Assembly: GCA_030596245.1 (NCBI GenBank)
Contig: JAUVKN010000023.1
Coordinates: 1 to 21,346 of the forward strand
Direction: 5' to 3'
Source: Bacteroidia bacterium
Lineage (GTDB): Bacteria; Bacteroidota; Bacteroidia; Bacteroidales; GCA-2748055
Length of the DNA stretch: 21,346 bases
Position 1 is the first letter of the stretch. Every line of letters begins with the position of its first letter. Both the position numbers and the translations under genes were made by a program. Shown here piece after piece: positions 1-5,575 of this stretch. The notes below the pieces were generated by a model that did not search any database, had not been told where the DNA came from, and saw only the letters and a program-made list of their open reading frames with translations.

Positions 1-490
1 TGTACAGTTTCCGTTCCAGTTCATCTTGCTCAAGATCAGCTCCAAGCAGGATTTGTCTGATGTTGGGCTCAGCACCCCTTGCAATATCACCAATGGTGCT
101 GTTATCCCTTGGGACCTCCCTGAATCCTATGAGTTGGATCCCCTCATCATTTACAAACTGAACCAGGATCTCTTCACATTTTTTAGCCTCTGCAGGATCT
201 TGTGGAAGGAACACCAGGCCGGTTCCAAACTGACCTTCAGGTGGAATGGAGTAGCCCTGGATTAGATAGAAATCCCTGGGTATCTGGATCATCACTCCTG
301 CACCATCCCCGGTTTTACTATCTGCACCCTCTGCACCCCGGTGCGTCATATTTACAAGGGTTTCAAGTCCCCTTTGGATGATCGCATGGGATCTTTTCCC
401 TTTCAGATGTGCTACGAATCCTATCCCACAGTTGTCATGCTCAAATGTGCTTCTGTATAGTCCTGCCTGTTTGGGTCTCTCTTTTTTCAT
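1..490 (-). CDS. gltB: Glutamate synthase large subunit, N-terminal part (runs off left edge)
   Basis: Only the first 163 codons are in the window; the rest lies to the left. The large subunit of glutamate synthase makes two glutamates from glutamine and 2-oxoglutarate; its N-terminal class II glutaminase domain releases ammonia from glutamine. The translation starts MKKERPKQAGLYRSTFEHDN and continues with CGIGFVAH, where Cys21 matches the N-terminal nucleophile exposed after propeptide removal. Further family signatures follow: MTHRGAEGADSKTGDGAG at about residues 48-65 and IPRDF soon after. The ATG at 488-490 leaves a 20-residue propeptide, as expected. No stop or frameshift is seen in the part present. 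The gene is preceded by an unusual leader with a terminator and candidate antiterminator. A gltD small-subunit gene would be expected beyond the edge but is not visible. Confidence 0.95.
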   Translation of the reverse strand, partial: MKKERPKQAGLYRSTFEHDNCGIGFVAHLKGKRSHAIIQRGLETLVNMTHRGAEGADSKTGDGAGVMIQIPRDFYLIQGYSIPPEGQFGTGLVFLPQDPAEAKKCEEILVQFVNDEGIQLIGFREVPRDNSTIGDIARGAEPNIRQILLGADLEQDELERKLY

Positions 491-521
491 AACAACTGCT
501 ACTTTGTTGATGCATAATTAT

Positions 522-562
522 AAAAAAAACCGTTCTCTTTTTGATTGAGAACGGCTTTTTTA
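522..562 (-). terminator. Intrinsic terminator inside the gltB leader (candidate attenuator)
   Basis: Arms CCGTTCTC and GAGAACGG (530-537 and 547-554) enclose a 9-nt loop. On the minus strand the helix is followed by eight Ts, and it is preceded by six As and a G, so it could work in both directions. No plus-strand gene ends here, and the only gene downstream on the minus strand is gltB, whose ATG is about 40 nt away. The terminator therefore stands between the gltB promoter and its coding region and should stop transcription unless opened. Without read-through the product would be an RNA of roughly 140-145 nt. Confidence 0.8.
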
Positions 563-576
563 TATTTCAGTTCATT

Positions 577-584
577 CCATTCTC
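577..584 (-). promoter_or_regulatory. Candidate antiterminator arm in the gltB leader
   Basis: On the minus strand this reads GAGAATGG, nearly identical to the 3' arm of the downstream terminator (GAGAACGG, 537-530). It can pair along all 8 bases with the 5' arm CCGTTCTC (554-547), with one G-U pair, across a 22-nt loop. Pairing here excludes the terminator helix. It is overlapped by the stop of the 20-residue micro-ORF (583-585) and by MRME, so a ribosome here would mask it and favour termination. Confidence 0.5.
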
Positions 585-635
585 ATCCGGACCACTTAGT
601 CCTCTTGGTCATACTCCTTTTTTCCGTGTTTGAAT

Positions 636-667
636 GTGATTTCATGTCGATTTCATGTCGATTTCAT
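636..667. repeat. 11-bp tandem repeat in the gltB leader
   Basis: GTCGATTTCAT occurs twice in a row (646-656 and 657-667), preceded by a shortened near-copy GTGATTTCAT (636-645). On the minus strand each unit begins ATGAAATC, so the repeat places three ATG codons at the predicted 5' end of the gltB transcript. The array lies immediately downstream of the -7 element. Confidence 0.8.
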
Positions 668-673
668 TGATCA

Positions 674-703
674 CAAAGATACGTAATTTAATTACGAATC
701 AAA
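674..703 (-). promoter_or_regulatory. Bacteroidota-type promoter of gltB
   Basis: Read on the minus strand, TTTG (700-703) is followed by an 18-nt spacer and then TATCTTTG (674-681). This fits the -33 TTTG / -7 TAnnTTTG pattern of the Bacteroidota primary sigma factor, with a spacer about one base short of the usual 19-21. The start of transcription should fall near 667-669. That gives a leader of about 175 nt before the gltB ATG at 490. It is the best-formed promoter in the window and the only one with both elements. Confidence 0.7.
682..696. promoter_or_regulatory. Inverted repeat between the -33 and -7 elements of gltB, candidate operator
   Basis: The sequence cgtaatttaattacg is a perfect inverted repeat with 7-nt arms and a single central base. 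It fills most of the spacer between the two gltB promoter elements and abuts the -7 box. A dimeric regulator bound here would block RNA polymerase. The arms are AT-rich, so some chance symmetry is possible, but the outer CG pairs match too. No regulator gene is adjacent, so its ligand is unknown. Confidence 0.45.
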
Positions 704-858
704 ACTTATGAGTGACTGGAAACCATATTTTAGCAAGTAAAAGGTGTTGATAACTAATAAATTGAAAGTGTTGTTTCAGTTATATGTTAATATTGGGAGA
801 TGTCCAATCATAAACCTGCCTTGACCAATTGAAGTCGATTCATTAAATTGCGACTGAT

Positions 859-1455
859 ATGAAACGCATCTCCACCCACCTCCTGATCATTATCTTGCTT
901 TTTGCATCGAACCTGATTCAGGGTCAGAACACAGCACTTCTTTTAATAGACATCCAGGATTTCTACTTTCCGGGAGGAAGGCTCCAACTGGAAAATCCGG
1001 AAGTAGCAGGAATGAATGCCGGGCTTTTGCTGGATCAATTCAGAAAAAGTGAACTGCCGGTATATCATGTACGACATAATTTTGAACCGGGCGGGAACAT
1101 TCACCATTATGTAAAGCCAATCAGTGGAGAAACAGTTATTTCCAAAGACCAGGTCAATGCTTTTATCGATACAGATCTGATGGCTGTAATACAGGCGGAT
1201 TCCATTGAACAATTGGTGGTCTGTGGGATGCAAACACACATGTGTGTGGAAGCTGTGGTGAGGGCAGCCCATGATAAAGGTTTCTCATGCCTGCTTGTTT
1301 CCGATGCCTGTGCTACCCGTGCACTCCAATACAGGGAACACATCATTCCTGCAAAAAACGTTCATTTCTCCACCATAAAATCCCTTCAGGGGGCCTATGC
1401 CAGGATATCTACTACTGAAGAGTTGTTAAGGGATTTCGATCAATTCGAAAGGTAG
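859..1455 (+). CDS. Exported isochorismatase-like cysteine hydrolase
   Basis: This 198-residue protein belongs to the isochorismatase-like superfamily, alpha/beta hydrolases that cut amide, imide or vinyl-ether bonds with an Asp-Lys-Cys triad. All three are visible: Asp31 in ALLLIDIQD, Lys96 in VISKDQ and Cys129 in GMQTHMCVE. Unlike most family members it begins with a signal peptide: basic MKR, then a hydrophobic stretch LLIIILLFASNLI and a likely cleavage site around residues 20-23, so it should act in the periplasm. The HMCVE active-site segment resembles nicotinamidase/YcaC-type hydrolases, but the substrate cannot be assigned. It stands alone upstream of the sugar-phosphate operon, which contains a cytoplasmic member of the same superfamily. 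A small hairpin (833-855) precedes the ATG. Confidence 0.85.
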   Translation: MKRISTHLLIIILLFASNLIQGQNTALLLIDIQDFYFPGGRLQLENPEVAGMNAGLLLDQFRKSELPVYHVRHNFEPGGNIHHYVKPISGETVISKDQVNAFIDTDLMAVIQADSIEQLVVCGMQTHMCVEAVVRAAHDKGFSCLLVSDACATRALQYREHIIPAKNVHFSTIKSLQGAYARISTTEELLRDFDQFER

Positions 1456-1479
1456 AAAGAGGGGTATCATCATTTATAT

Positions 1480-1487
1480 TAACTTTG
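1480..1487 (+). promoter_or_regulatory. -7 element upstream of the transaldolase operon
   Basis: TAACTTTG matches TAnnTTTG exactly and lies 22 bases before the ATG at 1510, giving a very short leader. No TTTG or TTG is present at the expected -33 position, so the match rests on the -7 box alone. It is placed in the 54-bp gap after the exported hydrolase and would drive the five-gene operon. Confidence 0.5.
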
Positions 1488-1509
1488 TTTCCTCATCAAT
1501 TTATCGTCT

Positions 1510-2469
1510 ATGAACTTACTGGACCAATTAAAGCAATACACACAGGTAGTGGCAGATACCGGGGATTTTGAAAGTATGAAACAATATAAACCTGTGGATG
1601 CTACAACCAATCCATCACTGATTTATGCAGCGGCTCAAAAGGAAGCATATGCCCATGTGGTTGAACGCGCCATTAGTTTTGGAAAACAATCTGGTGGAAC
1701 GGACGTTGAACAACTTTCCAACACCATGGATATGCTGGCAGTAGCATTCGGAATGGAGATTTTGAAAATTGTACCCCGTCGGGTTTCTACCGAAGTGGAT
1801 GCCAGGTTATCCTATGATATAGAAGGAACCACCAGGAAGGCCCGAAAATTAATCAGCCTCTACGAAGAGAATGGTATTTCGAGGGAGAAAATTCTCATCA
1901 AAGTTGCGGCTACCTGGGAAGGTGTCAATGCTGCTCGTGAACTGGAAATGGAGGGCATTCATTGTAACCTCACACTTCTTTTCAGCATGGCCCAGGCCAT
2001 TGCATGTGCAGAGGCAAATGTGCAGCTTATTTCCCCATTTGTGGGTCGTATCTATGACTGGCACAGAAAAGAGCGTGGCGTAGACCATATTCCTGGTTCA
2101 GAAGATCCAGGTGTGCTTTCAGTCATAAACATATATCACTATTACAAGAGGTTTGGCTACAGGACTGAAGTGATGGGTGCATCTTTCAGAAATACCGAAG
2201 AGATCATTGAGCTTGCAGGTTGCGATCTGCTCACCATCTCCCCGGTTCTACTTGGAGAATTGGAGAAAAGTGATGCTCAAATGAAGAAGAAGTTGGATGA
2301 GAATGAATCCAAACGGATGGAGCTGGAAAAGATTACCCTCGATGAGAAGGGCTTCCGCTGGATGCATAATGAAGATCCCATGGCCGTGGAAAAACTGTCA
2401 GACGGAATCAGAAGGTTTACCAACGACCTGATCAGACTTGAGAAATTTGTGGGAGGAAAAATGAATTGA
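1510..2469 (+). CDS. tal: Transaldolase
   Basis: Transaldolase moves a dihydroxyacetone unit between sugar phosphates (sedoheptulose 7-phosphate + glyceraldehyde 3-phosphate to erythrose 4-phosphate + fructose 6-phosphate) in the non-oxidative pentose phosphate pathway. The 319-residue protein has the length and order of the TalB type. The N-terminus QYTQVVADTGDF with Asp17, the DATTNPSL segment with Asn34, and Lys131 in ILIKVAATWEG (Schiff-base lysine, Lys132 in E. coli TalB) are all present, as is the late MGASFRNTEEI segment. It is first in a five-gene operon with a perfect TAnnTTTG box just upstream, and 12 bases separate it from the isomerase gene. Its neighbours suggest specialised sugar-phosphate duty, but the sequence is that of the canonical enzyme. 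Confidence 0.95.
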   Translation: MNLLDQLKQYTQVVADTGDFESMKQYKPVDATTNPSLIYAAAQKEAYAHVVERAISFGKQSGGTDVEQLSNTMDMLAVAFGMEILKIVPRRVSTEVDARLSYDIEGTTRKARKLISLYEENGISREKILIKVAATWEGVNAARELEMEGIHCNLTLLFSMAQAIACAEANVQLISPFVGRIYDWHRKERGVDHIPGSEDPGVLSVINIYHYYKRFGYRTEVMGASFRNTEEIIELAGCDLLTISPVLLGELEKSDAQMKKKLDENESKRMELEKITLDEKGFRWMHNEDPMAVEKLSDGIRRFTNDLIRLEKFVGGKMN

Positions 2470-2481
2470 TTTTATGAAGCA

Positions 2482-3105
2482 ATGAATAGTGGTAGTATAG
2501 AAGAGATCAAAAGGATACTGGCCAGAGAAGCTGAAGCCATAAATTCCATCCCTGTGAATGGGAACTTTGCGAGGGTGGTGGAGATGATTCATGAAAAGGT
2601 ACATGGTCGTGGAGGAAAAATCATTGCCAGTGGCATGGGAAAGGCGGGCCATGTGGCCAATCATATGGCCACAACCCTTAGCTCCACCGGTACACCTGCC
2701 CTTTTTCTTCACCCCAGTGAGGCTCAGCATGGCGACCTGGGGGTGATCAGGGAGAATGACGTTTTACTGGTTCTGTCTAACTCTGGCAAAACCCGGGAGA
2801 TCCTGGAACTGGTGCAACTGACCCACTCCCTTCATCCTGGTATTCCGGTTGTGATTATCACAGGGAACCCGGATGGACCACTGGCCCGTCAATCAAGTCT
2901 GGTGCTTTTTACAGGGAATCCCGAAGAGATCTGCCCATTGGGTTTGACCCCCACCACGTCAGCCACCACCATGGCTGTGATCGGTGATGTACTGGTCGTA
3001 TTACTGATGAAAAAAATCAAGTTCACCGCTCTGGACTATGCAAAGAGGCACCATGGAGGATACCTGGGGCAAAAATCAAGGGAGTCTGTATATGAGAATC
3101 AATAG
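2482..3105 (+). CDS. Single-domain SIS sugar-phosphate isomerase, KpsF/GutQ family (likely arabinose 5-phosphate isomerase)
   Basis: Family members interconvert ribulose 5-phosphate and arabinose 5-phosphate, the precursor of Kdo for lipopolysaccharide. Signatures of KdsD/GutQ are clear: SGMGK with Lys54, STGTPALFLHPSEAQHGDLG at about residues 68-87, SNSGKT (99-104), PEEICPLGLTPTTS with Glu149, and AKRHHGG with His190/His191. At 207 residues it ends after the SIS domain and lacks the two C-terminal CBS domains of E. coli KdsD. Single-domain enzymes of this kind are known, including one from Bacteroides fragilis, so this is probably not a truncation. The gene overlaps the next one by 14 bases, indicating coupling. 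A 6-phospho-3-hexuloisomerase role is less likely given the motifs and the absence of a hexulose-phosphate synthase. Confidence 0.85.
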   Translation: MNSGSIEEIKRILAREAEAINSIPVNGNFARVVEMIHEKVHGRGGKIIASGMGKAGHVANHMATTLSSTGTPALFLHPSEAQHGDLGVIRENDVLLVLSNSGKTREILELVQLTHSLHPGIPVVIITGNPDGPLARQSSLVLFTGNPEEICPLGLTPTTSATTMAVIGDVLVVLLMKKIKFTALDYAKRHHGGYLGQKSRESVYENQ

Positions 3106-3634
3106 GGAGGAGTGTGCCGGACTGGTCATCGATATCCAGGAGAAGCTTTTTCCTCATATGGATCAGCAGGAGGAGTTGCTCAGGAAATCTCTTATCCTGA
3201 TTGAAGGCATGCAGGTATTAGGAGTACCGATAATGATCACCGAGCAGTATCCGAAAGGATTGGGCCCCACCATTCAACAGGTTAGGAGGGCAATAGAAAA
3301 TTGTCTCCCCATTAATAAAATATCCTTTTCATGTTGTGATGAACCGGCATACCAGGAGGCTCTTCAACGATTGGGAAGAGATAAGGTGATTATCTGTGGC
3401 ATCGAAGCCCATGTGTGTGTATTGCAAACTGTGATCGACCTGGTTGCATCAGGTTACGATCCGGTGGTGGTGGCAGATTGTATCTCCTCCCGCAGTCTGG
3501 AGGATAAGCGATGGGCCATGGAGAGGATGCTTTCAGAGGGGGCAATCATCACAACCTGTGAATCCATCCTTTTTGAACTGACCAGGGTGGCGGGAACCGA
3601 TGAGTTTAAGGCTATCTCGCGCCTTGTTAAATAA
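3092..3634 (+). CDS. Cytoplasmic isochorismatase-like cysteine hydrolase
   Basis: A 180-residue member of the isochorismatase-like superfamily. Triad: Asp14 in LVIDIQEKLF, Lys76 in NKISFSCC, Cys109 in GIEAHVCVLQT. The segment TEQYPKGLGPT (about residues 50-60) is typical of the ISOC/YcaC-like branch. There is no signal peptide, in contrast to the paralogue at 859. The start was set at 3092: it gives the N-terminus usual for the family and has GGGAG at 3080-3084, whereas the in-frame ATG at 3038 would add 18 residues lying within the isomerase gene and matching nothing expected. It overlaps the isomerase gene by 14 bases and is followed after 12 by the kinase gene. Its role between an isomerase and a sugar kinase is unclear; removal of a damaged or amide-bearing metabolite is one possibility. 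Confidence 0.85.
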   Translation: MRINREECAGLVIDIQEKLFPHMDQQEELLRKSLILIEGMQVLGVPIMITEQYPKGLGPTIQQVRRAIENCLPINKISFSCCDEPAYQEALQRLGRDKVIICGIEAHVCVLQTVIDLVASGYDPVVVADCISSRSLEDKRWAMERMLSEGAIITTCESILFELTRVAGTDEFKAISRLVK

Positions 3635-3646
3635 ACACGGGAAGAT

Positions 3647-4576
3647 ATGCAACATATTTATGCTGTTGGAGAGACCATTCTGGATATTATTTTCAGGGAC
3701 CATCAACCCAGGACTGCAAAGCCCGGGGGGTCGTCCTTTAATGCTTCCATTACCCTGGGTCGCCTGGATGCTCCCATCACATTCATTAGTGAGATGGGCA
3801 ATGACAGGGTGGGAGATCTGATCCTGGACTTTATGAATGAGAATGGGGTGGATGCAAATTATCTCTCCAGGTATGAAAATGGTCAATCAGCCATCGCACT
3901 TGCGTTTCTCAATGAGAAGAGTGATGCAGAGTACCAATTCTACAAAGATTATCCCCACCAGCGTCTTAATGTGGAGTTTCCGGAGTTTAAAAAGGATGAC
4001 CTGCTTGTGTTTGGTTCATTCTATGCGCTGAACCCGGGCATTCGTCCAAGGGTCAAAGAGTTGCTTGTAAAAGCCAGGAAAGCGGGGGTAACCATCATGT
4101 ATGATCCCAATTTCAGAAGTACCCATGCACCGGAACGCACTGACCTGCTTTCGGTGATCAAGGAAAACATGGGTTTTGCTACCATAGTGAGGGCCTCAGA
4201 TGAGGACCTGATCAATATTTTCGATGTGGATAATCCTGATGAAGCCTGGGAACATGTCCGCCCCCATTGTTCAATTCTGATTTATACGGCCAACGCAGAT
4301 GGAGTCTATCTCAGAACAGATGACCTTGATCTTCAACTTGCGGTGGAACGAATCGAACCCATAAGTACCATTGGGGCAGGGGATACCTTTAATGCGGGCA
4401 TACTTTATGGACTCTTTCGAAACGGGTATACCAACAGAGAGATCAGGAGCCTGGGCAAGTTCCAATGGGAGGAGCTAATTAATGCAGCCATCCGGTTTTC
4501 CAGGGAAGTGTGCCTGAGTTATGATAACTATCTTCCCCTTGAATTTGCTGAAAAAGTAAAACAAAAGTACAAATGA
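3647..4576 (+). CDS. PfkB-family carbohydrate kinase
   Basis: The PfkB/ribokinase family phosphorylates sugars or sugar phosphates with ATP. The 309-residue protein shows the N-terminal GG signature (GGSSFN, 27-32, with NASITLGRLD after it), DPNFR at 153-157, and the C-terminal ATP/anion-hole signature STIGAGDTFNAG with catalytic Asp246 in GAGD. It resembles fructokinase-like members, but the substrate cannot be fixed. The stop overlaps the aldo/keto reductase start (ATGA, 4573-4576), a sign of translational coupling. In this operon it could feed a free sugar into the phosphorylated pool handled by the isomerase and transaldolase. Confidence 0.9.
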   Translation: MQHIYAVGETILDIIFRDHQPRTAKPGGSSFNASITLGRLDAPITFISEMGNDRVGDLILDFMNENGVDANYLSRYENGQSAIALAFLNEKSDAEYQFYKDYPHQRLNVEFPEFKKDDLLVFGSFYALNPGIRPRVKELLVKARKAGVTIMYDPNFRSTHAPERTDLLSVIKENMGFATIVRASDEDLINIFDVDNPDEAWEHVRPHCSILIYTANADGVYLRTDDLDLQLAVERIEPISTIGAGDTFNAGILYGLFRNGYTNREIRSLGKFQWEELINAAIRFSREVCLSYDNYLPLEFAEKVKQKYK

Positions 4577-5571
4577 TGGAAAAAAGAAAGCTTGGAAAAT
4601 CAGGAGTTGAAGTCTCCTCGGTTGCTTTGGGTGCATGGGCCATCGGTGGATGGATGTGGGGCGGATCGGATCGCAAGGACTCCATCAAAGCCATTCATGC
4701 ATGCCTGGATCATGGGATCACCTCCATTGATACGGCCCCGATCTACGGATTTGGACATTCGGAAAGGGTTTTAGGAGAGGCGATTAAGGGTAAGCGTGAT
4801 CAATATGAGATACTTACAAAGTCAGGCATGCGCTGGGAAGGAACCAGTGGAGAGTATTACTTTACCACCCGGGACAATGAGGGGAATAGCAAGGATGTCT
4901 ACAAGTACTCCGGGCGTGAAAGTCTGATCCGGGAATGCGAAGAGAGCCTGGAAAGGCTGGGAACCGACTACATCGACCTCTACCAGATTCACTGGCCTGA
5001 TCTGACAACTCCTATTGAAGAGGCCATGGAAGCTTTTCAGATGTTGCTTGATCAGGGTAAGATCCGTGCTGCCGGGGTTAGCAATTACTCTGTAGAACAG
5101 ATGCAAAAAGCTGCCGGTGTGATGGAACTCAATACCAATCAAATGCCCTATAGCATGGTCCGTCGTGAAATCGAAGATGATATTGTTCCGTGGTGTATTG
5201 AGAACGATTGCGGTATACTGGCGTACAGTCCATTGCAAAGGGGATTGCTCACTGGGAAAATCACCCCGGATTATCCTTTTGCACCCGGGGATTCCCGACC
5301 AGAGCTACCTCATTTTAAAATCAATAATCTGATTAAAACCAATCAGTTTCTGGATGAAATCAGACCATTGGCCGAGGAGAAAGAGGCTACGCTGTCCCAG
5401 CTTGTTATTCAGTGGACCCTTCGGCAACCCGGTATTACAGTGGCTCTGGTAGGTGCCAGGGACGAGGCGCAGGTGAAACTAAATGCCGGAGCCTTACAGG
5501 TGGCCTTATCAGAGGCTGATTTAAAGTTTATCAATGAAAAACTGTTGACCTTAAACCTGGACCTGGAATAA
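4573..5571 (+). CDS. Aldo/keto reductase
   Basis: A 332-residue NAD(P)H-dependent reductase of the aldo/keto reductase superfamily, predicted cytoplasmic. The catalytic tetrad is complete: Asp53 in SIDTAPIYG, Tyr58, Lys83 in LTKSG and His140 in LYQIHWPD. Later cofactor-site segments include GVSNYS (about 169-174) and YSPLQRGLLTGK (about 219-230). It resembles the YajO/IolS group, which reduces sugar aldehydes or ketoses. It is the last gene of the five-gene operon, overlapping the kinase gene by 4 bases, and ends only 4 bases from the stop of an oppositely oriented reductase of the same superfamily. ATG codons at 4573 and 4576 are both possible starts; the difference is one residue. Confidence 0.9.
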   Translation: MMEKRKLGKSGVEVSSVALGAWAIGGWMWGGSDRKDSIKAIHACLDHGITSIDTAPIYGFGHSERVLGEAIKGKRDQYEILTKSGMRWEGTSGEYYFTTRDNEGNSKDVYKYSGRESLIRECEESLERLGTDYIDLYQIHWPDLTTPIEEAMEAFQMLLDQGKIRAAGVSNYSVEQMQKAAGVMELNTNQMPYSMVRREIEDDIVPWCIENDCGILAYSPLQRGLLTGKITPDYPFAPGDSRPELPHFKINNLIKTNQFLDEIRPLAEEKEATLSQLVIQWTLRQPGITVALVGARDEAQVKLNAGALQVALSEADLKFINEKLLTLNLDLE

Positions 5572-5575
5572 TAAC

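Larger units (their letters stand above)
567..667 (-). other. Chain of overlapping micro-ORFs in the gltB leader
   Basis: On the minus strand five very short reading frames follow one another, each starting at an ATGA that overlaps the stop of the previous one: MKST (667-653), MKST (656-642), a 20-residue frame (645-583) rich in Lys, Arg, Ser and Thr, MRME (586-572) and MN (575-567). The long one contains an internal ATG at 612 preceded by AAAAAAGGAGT, the only Shine-Dalgarno-like run nearby. The first ATG is about at the predicted transcription start. There is no run of Glu, Gln or another single amino acid as in classical leader peptides. Whether any frame is translated cannot be told from sequence; the ATGA chain could partly be a by-product of the tandem repeat. 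Confidence 0.3.
491..858. other. Intergenic region between gltB and the exported hydrolase
   Basis: This is the only gene-free stretch over 300 bases. Its left half (522-703) holds the gltB promoter, inverted repeat, tandem repeat, micro-ORFs and attenuator described separately. The right half (about 704-858) should drive the plus-strand gene at 859. No good promoter is visible there: TAATATTG at 788-795 is one base off the -7 consensus and lacks a spaced TTG. A 5-bp inverted repeat AGTCG/CGACT (833-837 and 851-855) could fold just ahead of the ATG. Confidence 0.6.

Noticed and set aside
788..795. TAATATTG as promoter for the exported hydrolase at 859
   Set aside because: One mismatch to the -7 consensus and no TTG at a suitable distance; too weak to list as a feature.
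3038..3091. Longer start for the cytoplasmic isochorismatase-like protein
   Set aside because: The added 18 residues come from a frame inside the isomerase gene and match no family N-terminus; the ATG at 3092 has GGGAG upstream and a normal family start.
2482..3105. 6-phospho-3-hexuloisomerase of the ribulose monophosphate pathway
   Set aside because: Length would fit, but the HPSEAQHGDLG and EICPLGLTPTTS motifs are those of KpsF/GutQ and there is no hexulose-phosphate synthase gene.
1510..5571. Sulfoquinovose transaldolase (SFT-type) pathway
   Set aside because: The transaldolase is the canonical TalB type with its usual motifs, and no sulfoquinovosidase, sulfonate exporter or sulfolactaldehyde dehydrogenase is present.
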